Positions 6,592 through 13,959 are shown, counted from the first letter of the stretch. The stretch is DNA of 18,293 nucleotides from Polyangiaceae bacterium (GCA_025936205.1 JAICTU010000144.1:1-18293), one strand, 5' to 3'. Notes: a model not told the origin generated them from the letters alone. Made by a program: numbers and translations.

Positions 6592-7374
6592 TCAGAGATT
6601 GAAAATGCAGCGTGCGCGTGCGTAGAAGGCCTGCCGTTCCGAAAAGCCGTTCAGGCCGCCGTTGATGCGCAGCGTGATGCGCCGCAGGTCGTCACCGTCG
6701 GCGAGCGCGTTCAGGTTCCGGTCCTTCCAGAACCAGCACGCGACGCGCGTGGCCAGCTCCGCATCGGTGGCGAGCAGCGTCGGATGGGGATCCGTCGTGA
6801 GGTCGCGGTCCAGCGCGTGACCAAAGGCGGCGTAGTTGGCGCGACCGGTGAGCTGAATCAGACCGCGGCCTTTGAAGCGAGGGCCATCGCCGGGCTGGGT
6901 GTTGCCCAGGTCCAGGCGACCTTCATACGCTTCACCGCTGGCGATTTCTTCCGTGTGTCGGAGTTGGCCGCTCTCGTGACATACCTGCGCCAGAAAATGG
7001 GCGCGGCGCAGGCCCGTGTTGATGCCGTAGCTCGTCATCTGCCGGCTCAGCGGGTCGAAGAAGCGGCTGATCAGCGAGGCATGGGCGTCGAGAGCGATCG
7101 CTTGCAGGTGCCCCGGCGCAAACGTCGCCGGAACCCCGACGCGCAAGGCGCGCAGCGTGCCACGACCTGGGTCGATGCGCGAGTCTGGCGCGGCCAGCTT
7201 TGCCACGCGCACCTGGAACTCGCGGATTGCTGCGATCGTTGCCGGACCGCAAACCCCATCGATGGCGAGCGCCGGCAGCGGGGGCGGGCGATTGAAATTC
7301 AGCAGGACCTGGACGGTCTTGACGTCACGAAGTCGATTGGGCGCCGACGCCCCCACCGCTGCGGTAAGGCACAC
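6592..7374 (-). CDS. PG-binding plus GH19-type lysozyme/endolysin
   Basis: A 260-aa protein starting with GTG. Residues ~15-55 form a peptidoglycan-binding-like domain (DVKTVQVLLNF, IDGVCGPATIAAIREFQ). Residues ~95-255 are a GH19 chitinase/lysozyme domain: HFLAQVCHESGQLRHTEE places the probable catalytic Glu at E134 and the second acidic residue at E142 or E143, followed by the hallmark FKGRGLIQLTGRANY. Enzymes of this architecture hydrolyse peptidoglycan glycan strands and are common in phage and phage-like elements. No signal peptide is evident, so export would need a holin, lysis or another route. No holin or phage structural gene is nearby. The stop is 9 bp before the lipoprotein start, so they are likely co-transcribed. 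Another in-frame GTG lies a few codons in (residue 7). Confidence 0.85.
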   Translation of the reverse strand: MCLTAAVGASAPNRLRDVKTVQVLLNFNRPPPLPALAIDGVCGPATIAAIREFQVRVAKLAAPDSRIDPGRGTLRALRVGVPATFAPGHLQAIALDAHASLISRFFDPLSRQMTSYGINTGLRRAHFLAQVCHESGQLRHTEEIASGEAYEGRLDLGNTQPGDGPRFKGRGLIQLTGRANYAAFGHALDRDLTTDPHPTLLATDAELATRVACWFWKDRNLNALADGDDLRRITLRINGGLNGFSERQAFYARARCIFNL

Positions 7375-7476
7375 GAGTCTGGATTTTGGCGGTGAAGGAG
7401 CAAGGCGGCAAGCCCAGAGAGCGAGAGGCCCGAGCGGCGGGGCGAAGCGCTACCCCCCACGTCGGCGCACCTGGGC

Positions 7477-8160
7477 TCACTCGATCCAATCCGGCACGGG
7501 AGTGCGCGACGCGCCCGCCTCGGCCGTCCCCCAGACGCCCTCGCAGCGCGCCCGGAAGGCAGCGCGCGCGGCCGGCAAACGTTCGACCAGCGCCGCGGGA
7601 AGGAGCTCGTTCAACCGCTCGATGATGTCGGGCGCGATGCCGTGGGTGCTCCAGGCGAAGCCCTCCGCGAACAGGGCGAGCTCTTCATCGGAGCCAGCGG
7701 GGGGGAACTGCTTCGCCTCGCGCAGGAGGGGGAAGAGGTGGGCTTCTTCGCTGGCGAGGTGCGGCGCGAGCAGGGTCCGCAGGCTCGTCACGACCTCGCC
7801 GGCGGCGGCGAGGCTGCCAGGGAGCTGTGCAAACGCGCGGTTGCCCTGCTCCAGCAGGACGTCGACGCGGCGGTGATCGGCGTCGAGACCCTCGATGACC
7901 GCGGCGAGCGACGGCTGCTGAGAGCGCAGGTGCGGGAATAGATTGGCGTCTTCCGCCTCGTGGTGGCCGTGCAGCTTGCCGCTGAAGTGCGTCCACTCCT
8001 CGCGCAGGGCTTCGACCCGGGACGTGTCACCCGCGCCCACGCGCTGCAGGGCGGCCGCGAACTGAGCCAGATCGCGCCGGAATCCGTGGTGAGACGTCAT
8101 CAGCGCGGTGGCGATCGAGGCGGAGCCGTCGTCGTTGAGCAGGTTCGGGAGAGGGGTCAT
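7477..8160 (-). CDS. Hemerythrin HHE domain protein
   Basis: A 227-aa cytoplasmic protein with one four-helix hemerythrin/HHE domain in residues ~15-150. Candidate di-iron ligands are visible in the usual order: H24/H25 (SHHGF), H64-x-H66-H67 and E68/E70 (GKLHGHHEAE), H77, H96 (DADHRRVD), H134, E138/E139 and H141 (HLASEEAHLFPLL). Such proteins bind or sense oxygen, nitric oxide or iron, or repair damaged Fe-S clusters; which applies cannot be told here. The ~75-residue C-terminal extension is helical and has no motif I know. GAAAGG stands 9 nt before the ATG and supports the start. Confidence 0.85.
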   Translation of the reverse strand: MTPLPNLLNDDGSASIATALMTSHHGFRRDLAQFAAALQRVGAGDTSRVEALREEWTHFSGKLHGHHEAEDANLFPHLRSQQPSLAAVIEGLDADHRRVDVLLEQGNRAFAQLPGSLAAAGEVVTSLRTLLAPHLASEEAHLFPLLREAKQFPPAGSDEELALFAEGFAWSTHGIAPDIIERLNELLPAALVERLPAARAAFRARCEGVWGTAEAGASRTPVPDWIE

Positions 8161-8240
8161 CGCTCAGGCCTTTCGTGGGGTTCTCATCGGGCGACGAATG
8201 GCGGGCTGCCGGATCGACAGGCCAAGAAAAACATTTTGTG

Positions 8241-9842
8241 TCAATCCGGGGCGCGGCTGGTGTCGCGCACCAGCTGCAATGGCTTGCGGCGGCGGACGAT
8301 CGTGAGGCCCAGCAGGATCAGCAGCGGCAGCTCGGCGGCCTGAAGTTTCCAGTCGGCCTCCGGGGCGGGGGGTATGGCTTTGCGGGCGTCCTGAATCAAG
8401 CTCGACACGGCGGCGCTGAGCAGCTTCGGGATGTGCAGCAGGCCACCTTCGAGCTGCAGGCTGCCATCGGGGACCTGATAGACCCAGCCGAGGACCAGGT
8501 CGCCGACCGTGAGCTGGAGCCGAGGGGGCCTGGAGATGCGCAGGGGCTTGCCTTGCAGAGTGTCGAGCGCCTCGAACGCGTCGGCTTCCAGCGCGTCGAC
8601 GCGCAGCGCGCCGAACCAGCCGCTCTTCAAGCTGTCGAGCAGGGCACGCTGTTCTTCGTCCAGGCTTTGGTCGCGTTCCAGCTGTTCCAGTGCCGTCAGG
8701 CCGCGCGCGGAGCGGGCGCCCAGCGTGCAATAGGCGGTAAACAGGGGCTGGTCGCTGTCGGGTAGATCGCTGAACTCGATACCTCGATCCTCGCAGCTGA
8801 TGCGCAGCGCGCGTTCGCTGCTGTCGAGAATGCCTTCGCGTTCAGCCACGTTGAGCAGGCTGTCGCGTAGGCGCTGCATCGGGTCTTGCGGGGCTGCCGT
8901 GGCGGGATCGAAGGCGTCGTGGTGGGGCAGGGTCTCGGGACGATCGGGGACTCCCGCGAGGTAGACGACGCCGCGGCGCTCCCCCGCATACGCGTCGACG
9001 ATGTATTCGAACCAGTAGCGCTCGCTGTTGCCGGTCTTCAGGTGGCGCAGCAGCGCCGCTTCGGAGCCCTGATCGCGTTGCGCCGCCTTTTTCTGGCGCA
9101 AGCGGGCTCGTTGCTTGGGCGTGAGCTTGGCGTGCTGACCTGGGCTGCGGTGGTGCGTCGCGCTGGGGGGGCTGGCTTCATCGGGCGCGATGCGCTGGAA
9201 GTACTCGAGCCAATCCCGGTCGGAAGCGCGCAGCAGATAGGGCGGCTCCACGATGAAGTGGCCCACACCGAAGGACAGCACGCGGGCCAGGACGAGATCG
9301 CCGCCGCGCAGAAATTCGTCGGTCTGTCGCACCGTCAATGCTTTGCGATCCCGCAGCCGTTCGAGCTCCGCGCGCGTGCCCTCGCTGCGCAGCACGCGGT
9401 AGACGTCTTGCTGGGAGTCGGCCAGGGCGCGCGCCGCCTGGTGCAGCCGCTCACGCGCAGCGTCGTGACGCGTGAGCCAGGCGAGCGCCGAACAGGGGGT
9501 TTCCCCAGCGAGGCCGTGAGGGACATCGGCGAGCACGTGCTGGGTGGCATAGGAATCGTACACCGGGCTCTGCGGCGGGCCGCCCGGGGTGAATTCATCT
9601 CGCAGGCGATCGTACCAGCGCCCCGCGCGCTCGAACTGCGGCGCGCCCAACAGCTGGATCGCCGCCGCCAACACGGCGCGGCACTGCAAGAGCGCCTGCT
9701 CGGTATCGGAGTCGAGCGCCGGACCACGCCGGGGGAACAAACGCTGGCGCAGCTGTTCGATCACGTCGCGCGGCAGCAGCACATCCAGATGGACCTGCTT
9801 CGAGAGCTGGACGGCGATCGGCTCGAATCGGACGCTCGACAT
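8241..9842 (-). CDS. Unknown 533-aa protein with duplicated GDLVL module
   Basis: No family recognised with confidence. An in-frame stop lies three codons upstream of the ATG, so the start cannot be further out, although no clear ribosome site precedes it. The protein looks cytoplasmic. Two segments resemble each other: residues ~160-205 (RKALTVRQTDEF, GGDLVLARVLSFG, VEPPYLL) and ~423-472 (GKPLRISRPPRL, VGDLVLGWVYQVPDG, LEGGLLHIP). Each has a short hydrophilic strand region, then GDLVLxxV, then a strand ending in a Leu-Leu pair. This recalls the 'gift of a bound-domain' segments next to SEC-C motifs in YecA-like proteins, though no SEC-C cysteines are present. Residues ~235-260 form a basic helix (KLTPKQRARLRQKKAAQR) that could bind nucleic acid. 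It leads the minus-strand set, 80 bp before the hemerythrin gene. Confidence 0.7.
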   Translation of the reverse strand: MSSVRFEPIAVQLSKQVHLDVLLPRDVIEQLRQRLFPRRGPALDSDTEQALLQCRAVLAAAIQLLGAPQFERAGRWYDRLRDEFTPGGPPQSPVYDSYATQHVLADVPHGLAGETPCSALAWLTRHDAARERLHQAARALADSQQDVYRVLRSEGTRAELERLRDRKALTVRQTDEFLRGGDLVLARVLSFGVGHFIVEPPYLLRASDRDWLEYFQRIAPDEASPPSATHHRSPGQHAKLTPKQRARLRQKKAAQRDQGSEAALLRHLKTGNSERYWFEYIVDAYAGERRGVVYLAGVPDRPETLPHHDAFDPATAAPQDPMQRLRDSLLNVAEREGILDSSERALRISCEDRGIEFSDLPDSDQPLFTAYCTLGARSARGLTALEQLERDQSLDEEQRALLDSLKSGWFGALRVDALEADAFEALDTLQGKPLRISRPPRLQLTVGDLVLGWVYQVPDGSLQLEGGLLHIPKLLSAAVSSLIQDARKAIPPAPEADWKLQAAELPLLILLGLTIVRRRKPLQLVRDTSRAPD

Positions 9843-9954
9843 TCGGGCTGTTTAGGCGAGCAGGCCGCTCGAGGGAAGAGTCCTTCACAGGCCGCGCCGG
9901 CACGGGACATACCGGCCGCGCAGCTTCCGCCTCGTCTGTCACAGACACTTCCCG

Positions 9955-10338
9955 AGCCAGCGTCGAGCCTGCCAGCGGCTCTGGCTTTCCGAGCGCAATT
10001 GTGTGCTCGACAACGCAGCGTGAGATTGTCGATGGTATCTGGTCCACGGCGCGCATGCGGCGGCAACCATGGGCTGCCCACGTATTGGGGCGTCGCGCTG
10101 GTGCGAGAGCATCGAACATTCGTTGTTCGAAGTTGAGTGCACCGTGTAGAGGTTCGATCCGCGCGGGGGCGGGGGCGGCTGGCGTTAGTTCGGCCACGAG
10201 GCGTTCGATCGCGTGCTTGGTGCGGAATTGCACGCGGGAGAGCAGGTCAGCGCAGTTCTCGGGCGTCATGCGGTCCAGGAGCAAGATGCCGGCCTTGTCG
10301 TTTTGCGGTGTCTTAGGCGCGATGAGCTTGCGGACGTA
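9955..10338 (-). pseudogene. Decayed HNH endonuclease
   Basis: Two pieces of one familiar myxobacterial HNH family remain in different frames. From ~10338 down to ~10140 the minus strand reads VRKLIAPKTPQ, LLDRMTPENCADLLSRV, RTKHAIERLVAEL, PAPARIEPL, typical of the middle helical region. From ~10081 down to ~9980, in another frame, it reads GPDTIDNLTLRCRAHN, the end of the HNH motif. The segment between them that would carry the first Cys pair and the HH catalytic pair is missing, and the N-terminal half is cut off at an in-frame stop at 10339-10341, right at the ribosome site of the divergent gene. It is distinct from the intact HNH at 1911-3347. Exact ends are approximate. Confidence 0.7.
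10112..10130. repeat. 7-bp perfect inverted repeat inside the HNH remnant
   Basis: TCGAACA (10112-10118) and TGTTCGA (10124-10130) around TTCGT, near the frame junction of the decayed nuclease. The GAAC...GTTC outline recalls some LexA boxes, but the known deltaproteobacterial boxes differ, so I attach no function. Confidence 0.35.
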
Positions 10339-10348
10339 TCAGCCCCGC

Positions 10349-10354
10349 AGGAGG
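10349..10354 (+). promoter_or_regulatory. Strong ribosome binding site for the orphan gene
   Basis: AGGAGG, 8 nt before the ATG at 10363. It selects this ATG over an in-frame start 50 codons upstream that would overlap the HNH remnant. Confidence 0.65.
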
Positions 10355-10362
10355 CTGGTGCC

Positions 10363-10809
10363 ATGCCGTTGCAAAGCGCCGAGGTCACGCTCGCGAAGCT
10401 GCTTCAGAATCTCAGTCCAGAGAGGAGCAAGCAGGCGACGGCTTGCCTGCGACTGTTTCAGAAGGTCGAGGCCTTGGCGAAAGGCTCCGGGCTGGAAGCT
10501 GCCATTCAGCCTGGACCGAAGCTGAAAGTCTGGTACGGCAACCGCGCCAGCGCCGAGTTCGTGCTCTCGGGCGGGCGCGATCTCGCTATCTGCCATATGC
10601 AACCAAGCGGCGCGCCGGGTGCCCCCGTCGAGGCCGCCCTCTCGCATCCGCTGCGTGCATCCGGGCCCGTCAAGGTCCGACTGGAATTCAACCCGGTCGC
10701 TGGCGAGTTCGAGGGGCTAGACGAATTCGGCGAGATCCATGCCGGCAAAGATGTTCTGGCTGTCGTCATCGCCGAGAAGATGAGCGAAGCGTCACACGCC
10801 GGCGAGTGA
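10363..10809 (+). CDS. Hypothetical protein, 148 aa
   Basis: Not recognised. The strong AGGAGG and the normal composition make it a believable gene. The first ~50 residues are predicted helical (EVTLAKLLQNL, QATACLRLFQKVEALAKG). The rest alternates short strands and turns (LKVWYGN, AEFVLSGGRDLAICHM, VKVRLEFNPVAGEFEGLDEFGEI) and ends in a helix. No signal peptide, membrane segment or Cys-metal motif is seen. It lies between the truncated HNH remnant and a tRNA gene, which suggests accessory DNA. Confidence 0.65.
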   Translation: MPLQSAEVTLAKLLQNLSPERSKQATACLRLFQKVEALAKGSGLEAAIQPGPKLKVWYGNRASAEFVLSGGRDLAICHMQPSGAPGAPVEAALSHPLRASGPVKVRLEFNPVAGEFEGLDEFGEIHAGKDVLAVVIAEKMSEASHAGE

Positions 10810-10837
10810 GGCCTGGCCCGCAGTACTGCGGAGCCTC
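10808..10837. terminator. Two-part hairpin between orphan gene and tRNA
   Basis: An outer stem GAGGC (10808-10812) with GCCTC (10833-10837) encloses the perfect 14-bp palindrome CCGCAGTACTGCGG (10818-10831). It spans the gap between the orphan gene's stop and the tRNA 3' end, where transcription from both sides meets. No T-tract is present, so a bidirectional terminator is plausible but not proven. Confidence 0.45.
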
Positions 10838-10914
10838 TGGCGTCCCCGGCAAGAATCGAACTTGCGACCAACGCTTTAGGAAAGCGCTGCTCTATCCTAC
10901 TGAGCTACGGGGAC
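10838..10914 (-). tRNA. tRNA-Arg (anticodon CCT)
   Basis: The minus strand folds as a complete cloverleaf: acceptor GTCCCCG pairs with CGGGGAC, D arm GCTC/GAGC with AGTAGGATA loop, anticodon arm GCGCT-TTCCTAA-AGCGT giving anticodon CCT (plus-strand 10878-10880), variable loop TGGTC, T arm GCAAG-TTCGATT-CTTGC, discriminator G, and an encoded CCA at 10838-10840. It reads AGG codons, which are rare in GC-rich genomes. tRNA-Arg genes are frequent integration targets; see the neighbouring remnant. Confidence 0.97.
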
Positions 10915-10924
10915 GAGTGCGGTA

Positions 10925-10952
10925 GCCATAGCACAGCGGGGGCTGGCCTGAA
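10925..10952 (-). promoter_or_regulatory. Possible promoter of tRNA-Arg
   Basis: On the minus strand an extended -10 (TGC then TATGGC, plus coordinates 10925-10930) lies 16 nt from a weak -35 TTCAGG (10947-10952). The expected start would be a few bases before the mature tRNA 5' end at 10914. Confidence 0.35.
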
Positions 10953-11014
10953 GGCCTAGTTGCGCTGCGCGGCGGGCTGTGGCGTGGTGTGAGGCCTGTT
11001 GGAATCGAGGTGTG

Positions 11015-12460
11015 GTGGCGCGGGCGTATGATGCTGTCGTGGTTGGCGCGGGGCCCAATGGGCTGACCGCGGCCGCGTTTCTGGCCCGGGCGGGGCGTTC
11101 CGTGCTGGTGTTGGAGGCGAACGCCGAAGCGGGCGGCGGGGTGCGGACCGAGGCGCTGACGTTGCCCTGGTACCGGCACGATCTGTGCTCCGCCGTGCAT
11201 ACGATGGGCTGTCTCTCGCCCGCGTTCGAGCTGCTGGATCTGGAGCGGCACGGGCTGGAATGGATTCATCCGCCGCTGTCGCTCGCCCATCCACTGGACG
11301 GCGGGGACGCCGTCTGTCTGGAGCAGTCGATCGAGGGCACCGCCGCTCAGCTGGGGGTCGATGAGCGGGCTTATCGGGAGCTGGTGACGCCCTTCGTCCG
11401 CTCTCCAAAAAAACTCTTTGCCGATCTGCTGGCTCCGCTCGGTGTGCCGCGGCAGCCGTTGACGTTGGCGCGTTTTGGTCTGCTGGGGTTGCGCTCGGCG
11501 CGTTCGCTTTCGTTTTCGCGCTTTCGCGGGGAGCGCGCGCGGGCCCTGTTCGCCGGCTGCGCAGCGCACGGGATTCAGCCGCTGGAACATGCGCTGACGG
11601 GCGCATTTGGATTGACGTTCTTGATCGCGGGGCACGTGAAGAGCTGGCCTGTCGCGCGCGGGGGGTCGAGCGCGATCGCGAAGGCGTTGCTCTCGGTGTG
11701 TCAGCAGTGGGGGGTGGAGCTGGTCACGGGGCAGCGGGTCACTTCGCTGCGGCAGCTGCCGGACGCGCAAGCGGTGTTGTTCGATCTGGCGCCACAGCAG
11801 GTGGCGGAGATCGCCGGAGAGAATTTGCCTGGCTCGTATCTGCGCTCGCTGCGCAACTACAGGATGGGCCCGGCGTGCTTCAAGCTCGACTGGGCGCTGG
11901 ATGGTCCGATCCCCTGGAGCAATCCGGAGGTGGCGCGCGCTTCAACGGTGCATGTCGGCGGCACGTTCGAGGAGCTGGCGGAGTCGGAGGCCGCGGTTTG
12001 GCGCGGAGAGCATCCGCAGCGTCCGTTCGTGCTGGTGACGCAGCAGAGCCATTTCGATGCTTCGCGCGCGCCTCGCGGGAAGCACACCGGGTACGCTTAT
12101 TGTCATGTGCCAATGGGTTCGGGTGTGGACATGACGGAGGCGATCGAGGCCCAGATCGAGCGCTTCGCTCCGGGATTTCGTCAGCGCATTCTGGCGCGGC
12201 ATCGGCTGTTTACCGCCGATCTGGAGCTGCGGAACGCGAGCCACATCGGCGGCGTGATCACGGGCGGCGTCGCGGATCTGGGGCAGTTGTTCACGAGGCC
12301 CGCGCTGCGCTGGGACCCGTATTCGACGCCCAATCCGCATCTGTTCCTGTGCTCGCACTCGACTCCCCCCGGTGGCGGGGTGCACGGCATGTGCGGTTTT
12401 TATGCCGCGCGTTCGCTGTTGCGGCGCGTCTGGGGCCGGCGCCTGGCGTTGCCCTGGTGA
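11015..12460 (+). CDS. FAD-dependent oxidoreductase, phytoene-dehydrogenase-like (COG1233)
   Basis: A protein of 481 aa using the GTG at 11015; GAGG at 11007-11010 and the beginning of the FAD fold right after it favour this start over GTG 11012 or 10979. The N-terminus AYDAVVVGAGPNGLTAAAFL with the acidic end LVLEANAEAGGGVRTE is the dinucleotide-binding Rossmann fold plus the GG doublet that binds FAD. The C-terminus STPPGGGVHGMCGFYAARS is the second FAD-contacting motif of the carotenoid-desaturase/amine-oxidase superfamily. The middle is family-typical (LTGAFGLTFLIAGH, WPVARGGSSAIAKAL). Members include carotenoid desaturases and the PYROXD2 type. With no carotenoid gene nearby, the substrate is unknown. 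A single-gene unit convergent with the next operon. Confidence 0.85.
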   Translation: MARAYDAVVVGAGPNGLTAAAFLARAGRSVLVLEANAEAGGGVRTEALTLPWYRHDLCSAVHTMGCLSPAFELLDLERHGLEWIHPPLSLAHPLDGGDAVCLEQSIEGTAAQLGVDERAYRELVTPFVRSPKKLFADLLAPLGVPRQPLTLARFGLLGLRSARSLSFSRFRGERARALFAGCAAHGIQPLEHALTGAFGLTFLIAGHVKSWPVARGGSSAIAKALLSVCQQWGVELVTGQRVTSLRQLPDAQAVLFDLAPQQVAEIAGENLPGSYLRSLRNYRMGPACFKLDWALDGPIPWSNPEVARASTVHVGGTFEELAESEAAVWRGEHPQRPFVLVTQQSHFDASRAPRGKHTGYAYCHVPMGSGVDMTEAIEAQIERFAPGFRQRILARHRLFTADLELRNASHIGGVITGGVADLGQLFTRPALRWDPYSTPNPHLFLCSHSTPPGGGVHGMCGFYAARSLLRRVWGRRLALPW

Positions 12461-12465
12461 CTCCC

Positions 12466-12479
12466 GTGTGGTTCCGCAC
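12466..12479. terminator. Small hairpin between convergent genes
   Basis: GTGTG (12466-12470) can pair with CGCAC (12475-12479, one G-U) around GTTC in the 23-bp gap between the oxidoreductase stop and the convergent gene's stop. Short, and without a T-tract. Confidence 0.25.
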
Positions 12480-12483
12480 CGAA

Positions 12484-12939
12484 TCACTCGTCCTGCGGGT
12501 CTTCTTTGGGCTTGCGCGCGCGGGGCAGGATGCGGCGCGCGAACGCGACCAGGCCGCGGTCGGCGCGGGCGAGCTGCTCTTCTGATTCCTTGAGCGCGTT
12601 TTCCCAGTAGGCAGGGAACCCCGGCACGGTGCTGACGACGCGGCGGATGGCTTCGTCGTAGACCATCAGCAGGTGCAGCTCTCGGCGGTCGGGCTTCTGC
12701 TTCCAGGATTGGAGCGTGACGCGCAGGTTCTCGTTTTCGATGCGCAGGCGCTCGAGCTCCAGCTTGACCTGCTTCGCGCCCTCCTGGGTGATCGACATGT
12801 GGTCGTGGAGATGAGAATGCAGCCGGCGCAGCTCCTGTTCGAGCGTGCGGCGGCGCAGCCACGCCGAGATGCCGACCACGACCGCGAACACGAGCCCGAC
12901 GAGTACGCCGTAGCCGAACGTCGTCAGCTGGTTGTCCAC
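12484..12939 (-). CDS. Membrane-anchored coiled-coil protein
   Basis: A 151-aa protein if the GTG at 12939 is used, which gives VDNQLTTFGYGVLVGLVF, so the membrane segment sits right after a short N-tail. The frame is open further upstream but overlaps the preceding gene and reads as non-protein. One TM helix (~residues 8-28, GYGVLVGLVFAVVVGISAWL) is followed by a basic boundary (RRRTLEQ), then a heptad-rich helix to ~residue 75 (RRLHSHLHDHM, KQVKLELERLRIENENLRVTL), and a charged C-terminus ending KPKEDPQDE. The soluble part is probably cytoplasmic. Family not recognised. It starts 7 nt after the stop of the two-TM gene, as the last gene of the acyl-CoA-binding-protein set. Confidence 0.7.
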   Translation of the reverse strand: MDNQLTTFGYGVLVGLVFAVVVGISAWLRRRTLEQELRRLHSHLHDHMSITQEGAKQVKLELERLRIENENLRVTLQSWKQKPDRRELHLLMVYDEAIRRVVSTVPGFPAYWENALKESEEQLARADRGLVAFARRILPRARKPKEDPQDE

Positions 12940-12946
12940 GATGCGG

Positions 12947-13249
12947 TCAGCTGAGGCCGCTCGGAGCAGCCGGGAGGGGGGCGGCGGTGCGCTGCTTGCG
13001 CCGAGACCAGGCGCGGCGGATGAGCCCCGCCGCGATCGCGAACACGACCGCGCCGCCGAGGGCCGAGTAGAGTTGTAGCGAGAGAAAGCGGGTGAGCCCG
13101 TTCTCCACATCGAGCTGGCAGGAGAAGCTGCCGCCGATCGAGCCGTAGAGCATGGACGTCAGGGACTTGCCGAACAGGCAGCAGATGACGAAGCCGATCA
13201 TGGCCCCGATCAACAGCTCCACGCCCGTCCGCTTCATCCATCGCACCAT
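12947..13249 (-). CDS. Small two-TM membrane protein
   Basis: A 100-aa protein with two membrane helices: ~residues 9-30 (GVELLIGAMIGFVICCLFGKS) and ~61-80 (LYSALGGAVVFAIAAGLI), followed by a basic tail (RRAWSRRKQRT) expected in the cytoplasm. The loop between them holds a Cys (SFSCQLDVENG), and there is a CC pair in TM1. GGAGAGG lies upstream of the ATG. It starts 17 nt after the acyl-CoA-binding-protein stop and ends 7 nt before the coiled-coil gene. No family recognised. Confidence 0.7.
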   Translation of the reverse strand: MVRWMKRTGVELLIGAMIGFVICCLFGKSLTSMLYGSIGGSFSCQLDVENGLTRFLSLQLYSALGGAVVFAIAAGLIRRAWSRRKQRTAAPLPAAPSGLS

Positions 13250-13266
13250 GGCCCCGTCCTCTCCCC

Positions 13267-13530
13267 TCAGCTGAGCTCGGTTACCAGGCGTTTCACCACG
13301 TCGACGTATTGCTGCATGGCGGCCGCCTTCGGAGTGCCTCTACGCCCCGCCCAGGCGTCGTACTTGGCTCGGCCCTTGAAGTCCAACATGCCGGGACGGG
13401 AGCCCGTCACGTCGCCGGCAGTGGCTTGTTTGTACAGGGAATACAGCTCGAGGAGCTGATCCGGAGACGGGGTGCGGGTCAGCTGTTTGACCCGCTGTTG
13501 CGCGGATTCGAAGTCCTCCTCGACGGCCAT
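13267..13530 (-). CDS. Acyl-CoA-binding protein (ACBP)
   Basis: An 87-aa protein with the full ACBP four-helix fold. The family signature is clear: LYSLYKQATAGD, then RPGMLDFKGRAKYDAW, then GTPKAAAMQQYVDVVKRL. The Tyr/Lys residues of YKQAT and the K of DFKGRAKYDAW correspond to the residues that hold the CoA phosphate in well-studied ACBPs. It binds medium- and long-chain acyl-CoA in the cytoplasm, acting as pool and carrier. The start at 13530 matches usual ACBP length; an ATG four codons upstream is possible. ACBPs are widespread in eukaryotes and patchy in bacteria. It is the first gene of a three-gene minus-strand set and is divergent from the histidine kinase. Confidence 0.93.
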   Translation of the reverse strand: MAVEEDFESAQQRVKQLTRTPSPDQLLELYSLYKQATAGDVTGSRPGMLDFKGRAKYDAWAGRRGTPKAAAMQQYVDVVKRLVTELS

Positions 13531-13771
13531 GGTGGGCAGCATAACGCGCTCAGTCGAGCAGTGGAACGCAGAACTTTCCAATGGATAGGGCTGGGCGAGG
13601 GACTCGGGCGGCGGCTGTCGCGGAGTGGTGTGGCTGAGGTGCGCGCGTGTGCCACATCGCTTCTTCGTCCTGGGACGCCGGTTTCGCTCCAGTAACGGCT
13701 TCTGTCGCGGGTTGCACCGGCACTCCGCTCACGACAGCAACCGCCCCGCTGCGTCTTCCGGGGAGGAGTCT

Positions 13772-13790
13772 CCCGGGGAGGAAACCCGGG
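13772..13790 (+). promoter_or_regulatory. CCCGGG stem-loop upstream of the kinase
   Basis: CCCGGG at 13772-13777 and again at 13785-13790 can pair around GAGGAAA. Each arm is itself palindromic, so it may also act as a two-site operator. Function not evident. Confidence 0.25.
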
Positions 13791-13953
13791 CTCCGGGCAC
13801 TCCAGGGAAAGGCTTCCACACGGTCGCCAAAAAACGGTAGCGTAAAATTGTGAGAACCCCTGCCTCAAAAACCGGCGCCGATGGTCGATCGGCCTCACGT
13901 CGCCCCGCGAGCGGTAGGATTCCGGAGAGTCGCGCCGCGGAGAGCGCGCGGGC

Positions 13954-13959
13954 GGAGAG
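13954..13959 (+). promoter_or_regulatory. Ribosome binding site favouring the later kinase start
   Basis: GGAGAG ends 7 nt before the GTG at 13967. The earlier in-frame GTG at 13850 has no such element. Confidence 0.45.

Noticed and set aside
6019..7395. Plus-strand open frame of 458 codons across the lipoprotein and lysozyme genes
   Set aside because: The minus strand encodes a lipobox and complete GH19 motifs; the plus-strand product has no recognisable fold.
10112..10130. Inverted repeat considered as a LexA box
   Set aside because: It lies inside a decayed gene, away from any start, and does not fit the deltaproteobacterial consensus sequences I know.
8886..10136. Plus-strand open frame of 416 codons opposite the 533-aa gene
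   Set aside because: No ribosome site or motif; it also covers the HNH remnant, which is recognisable on the minus strand.
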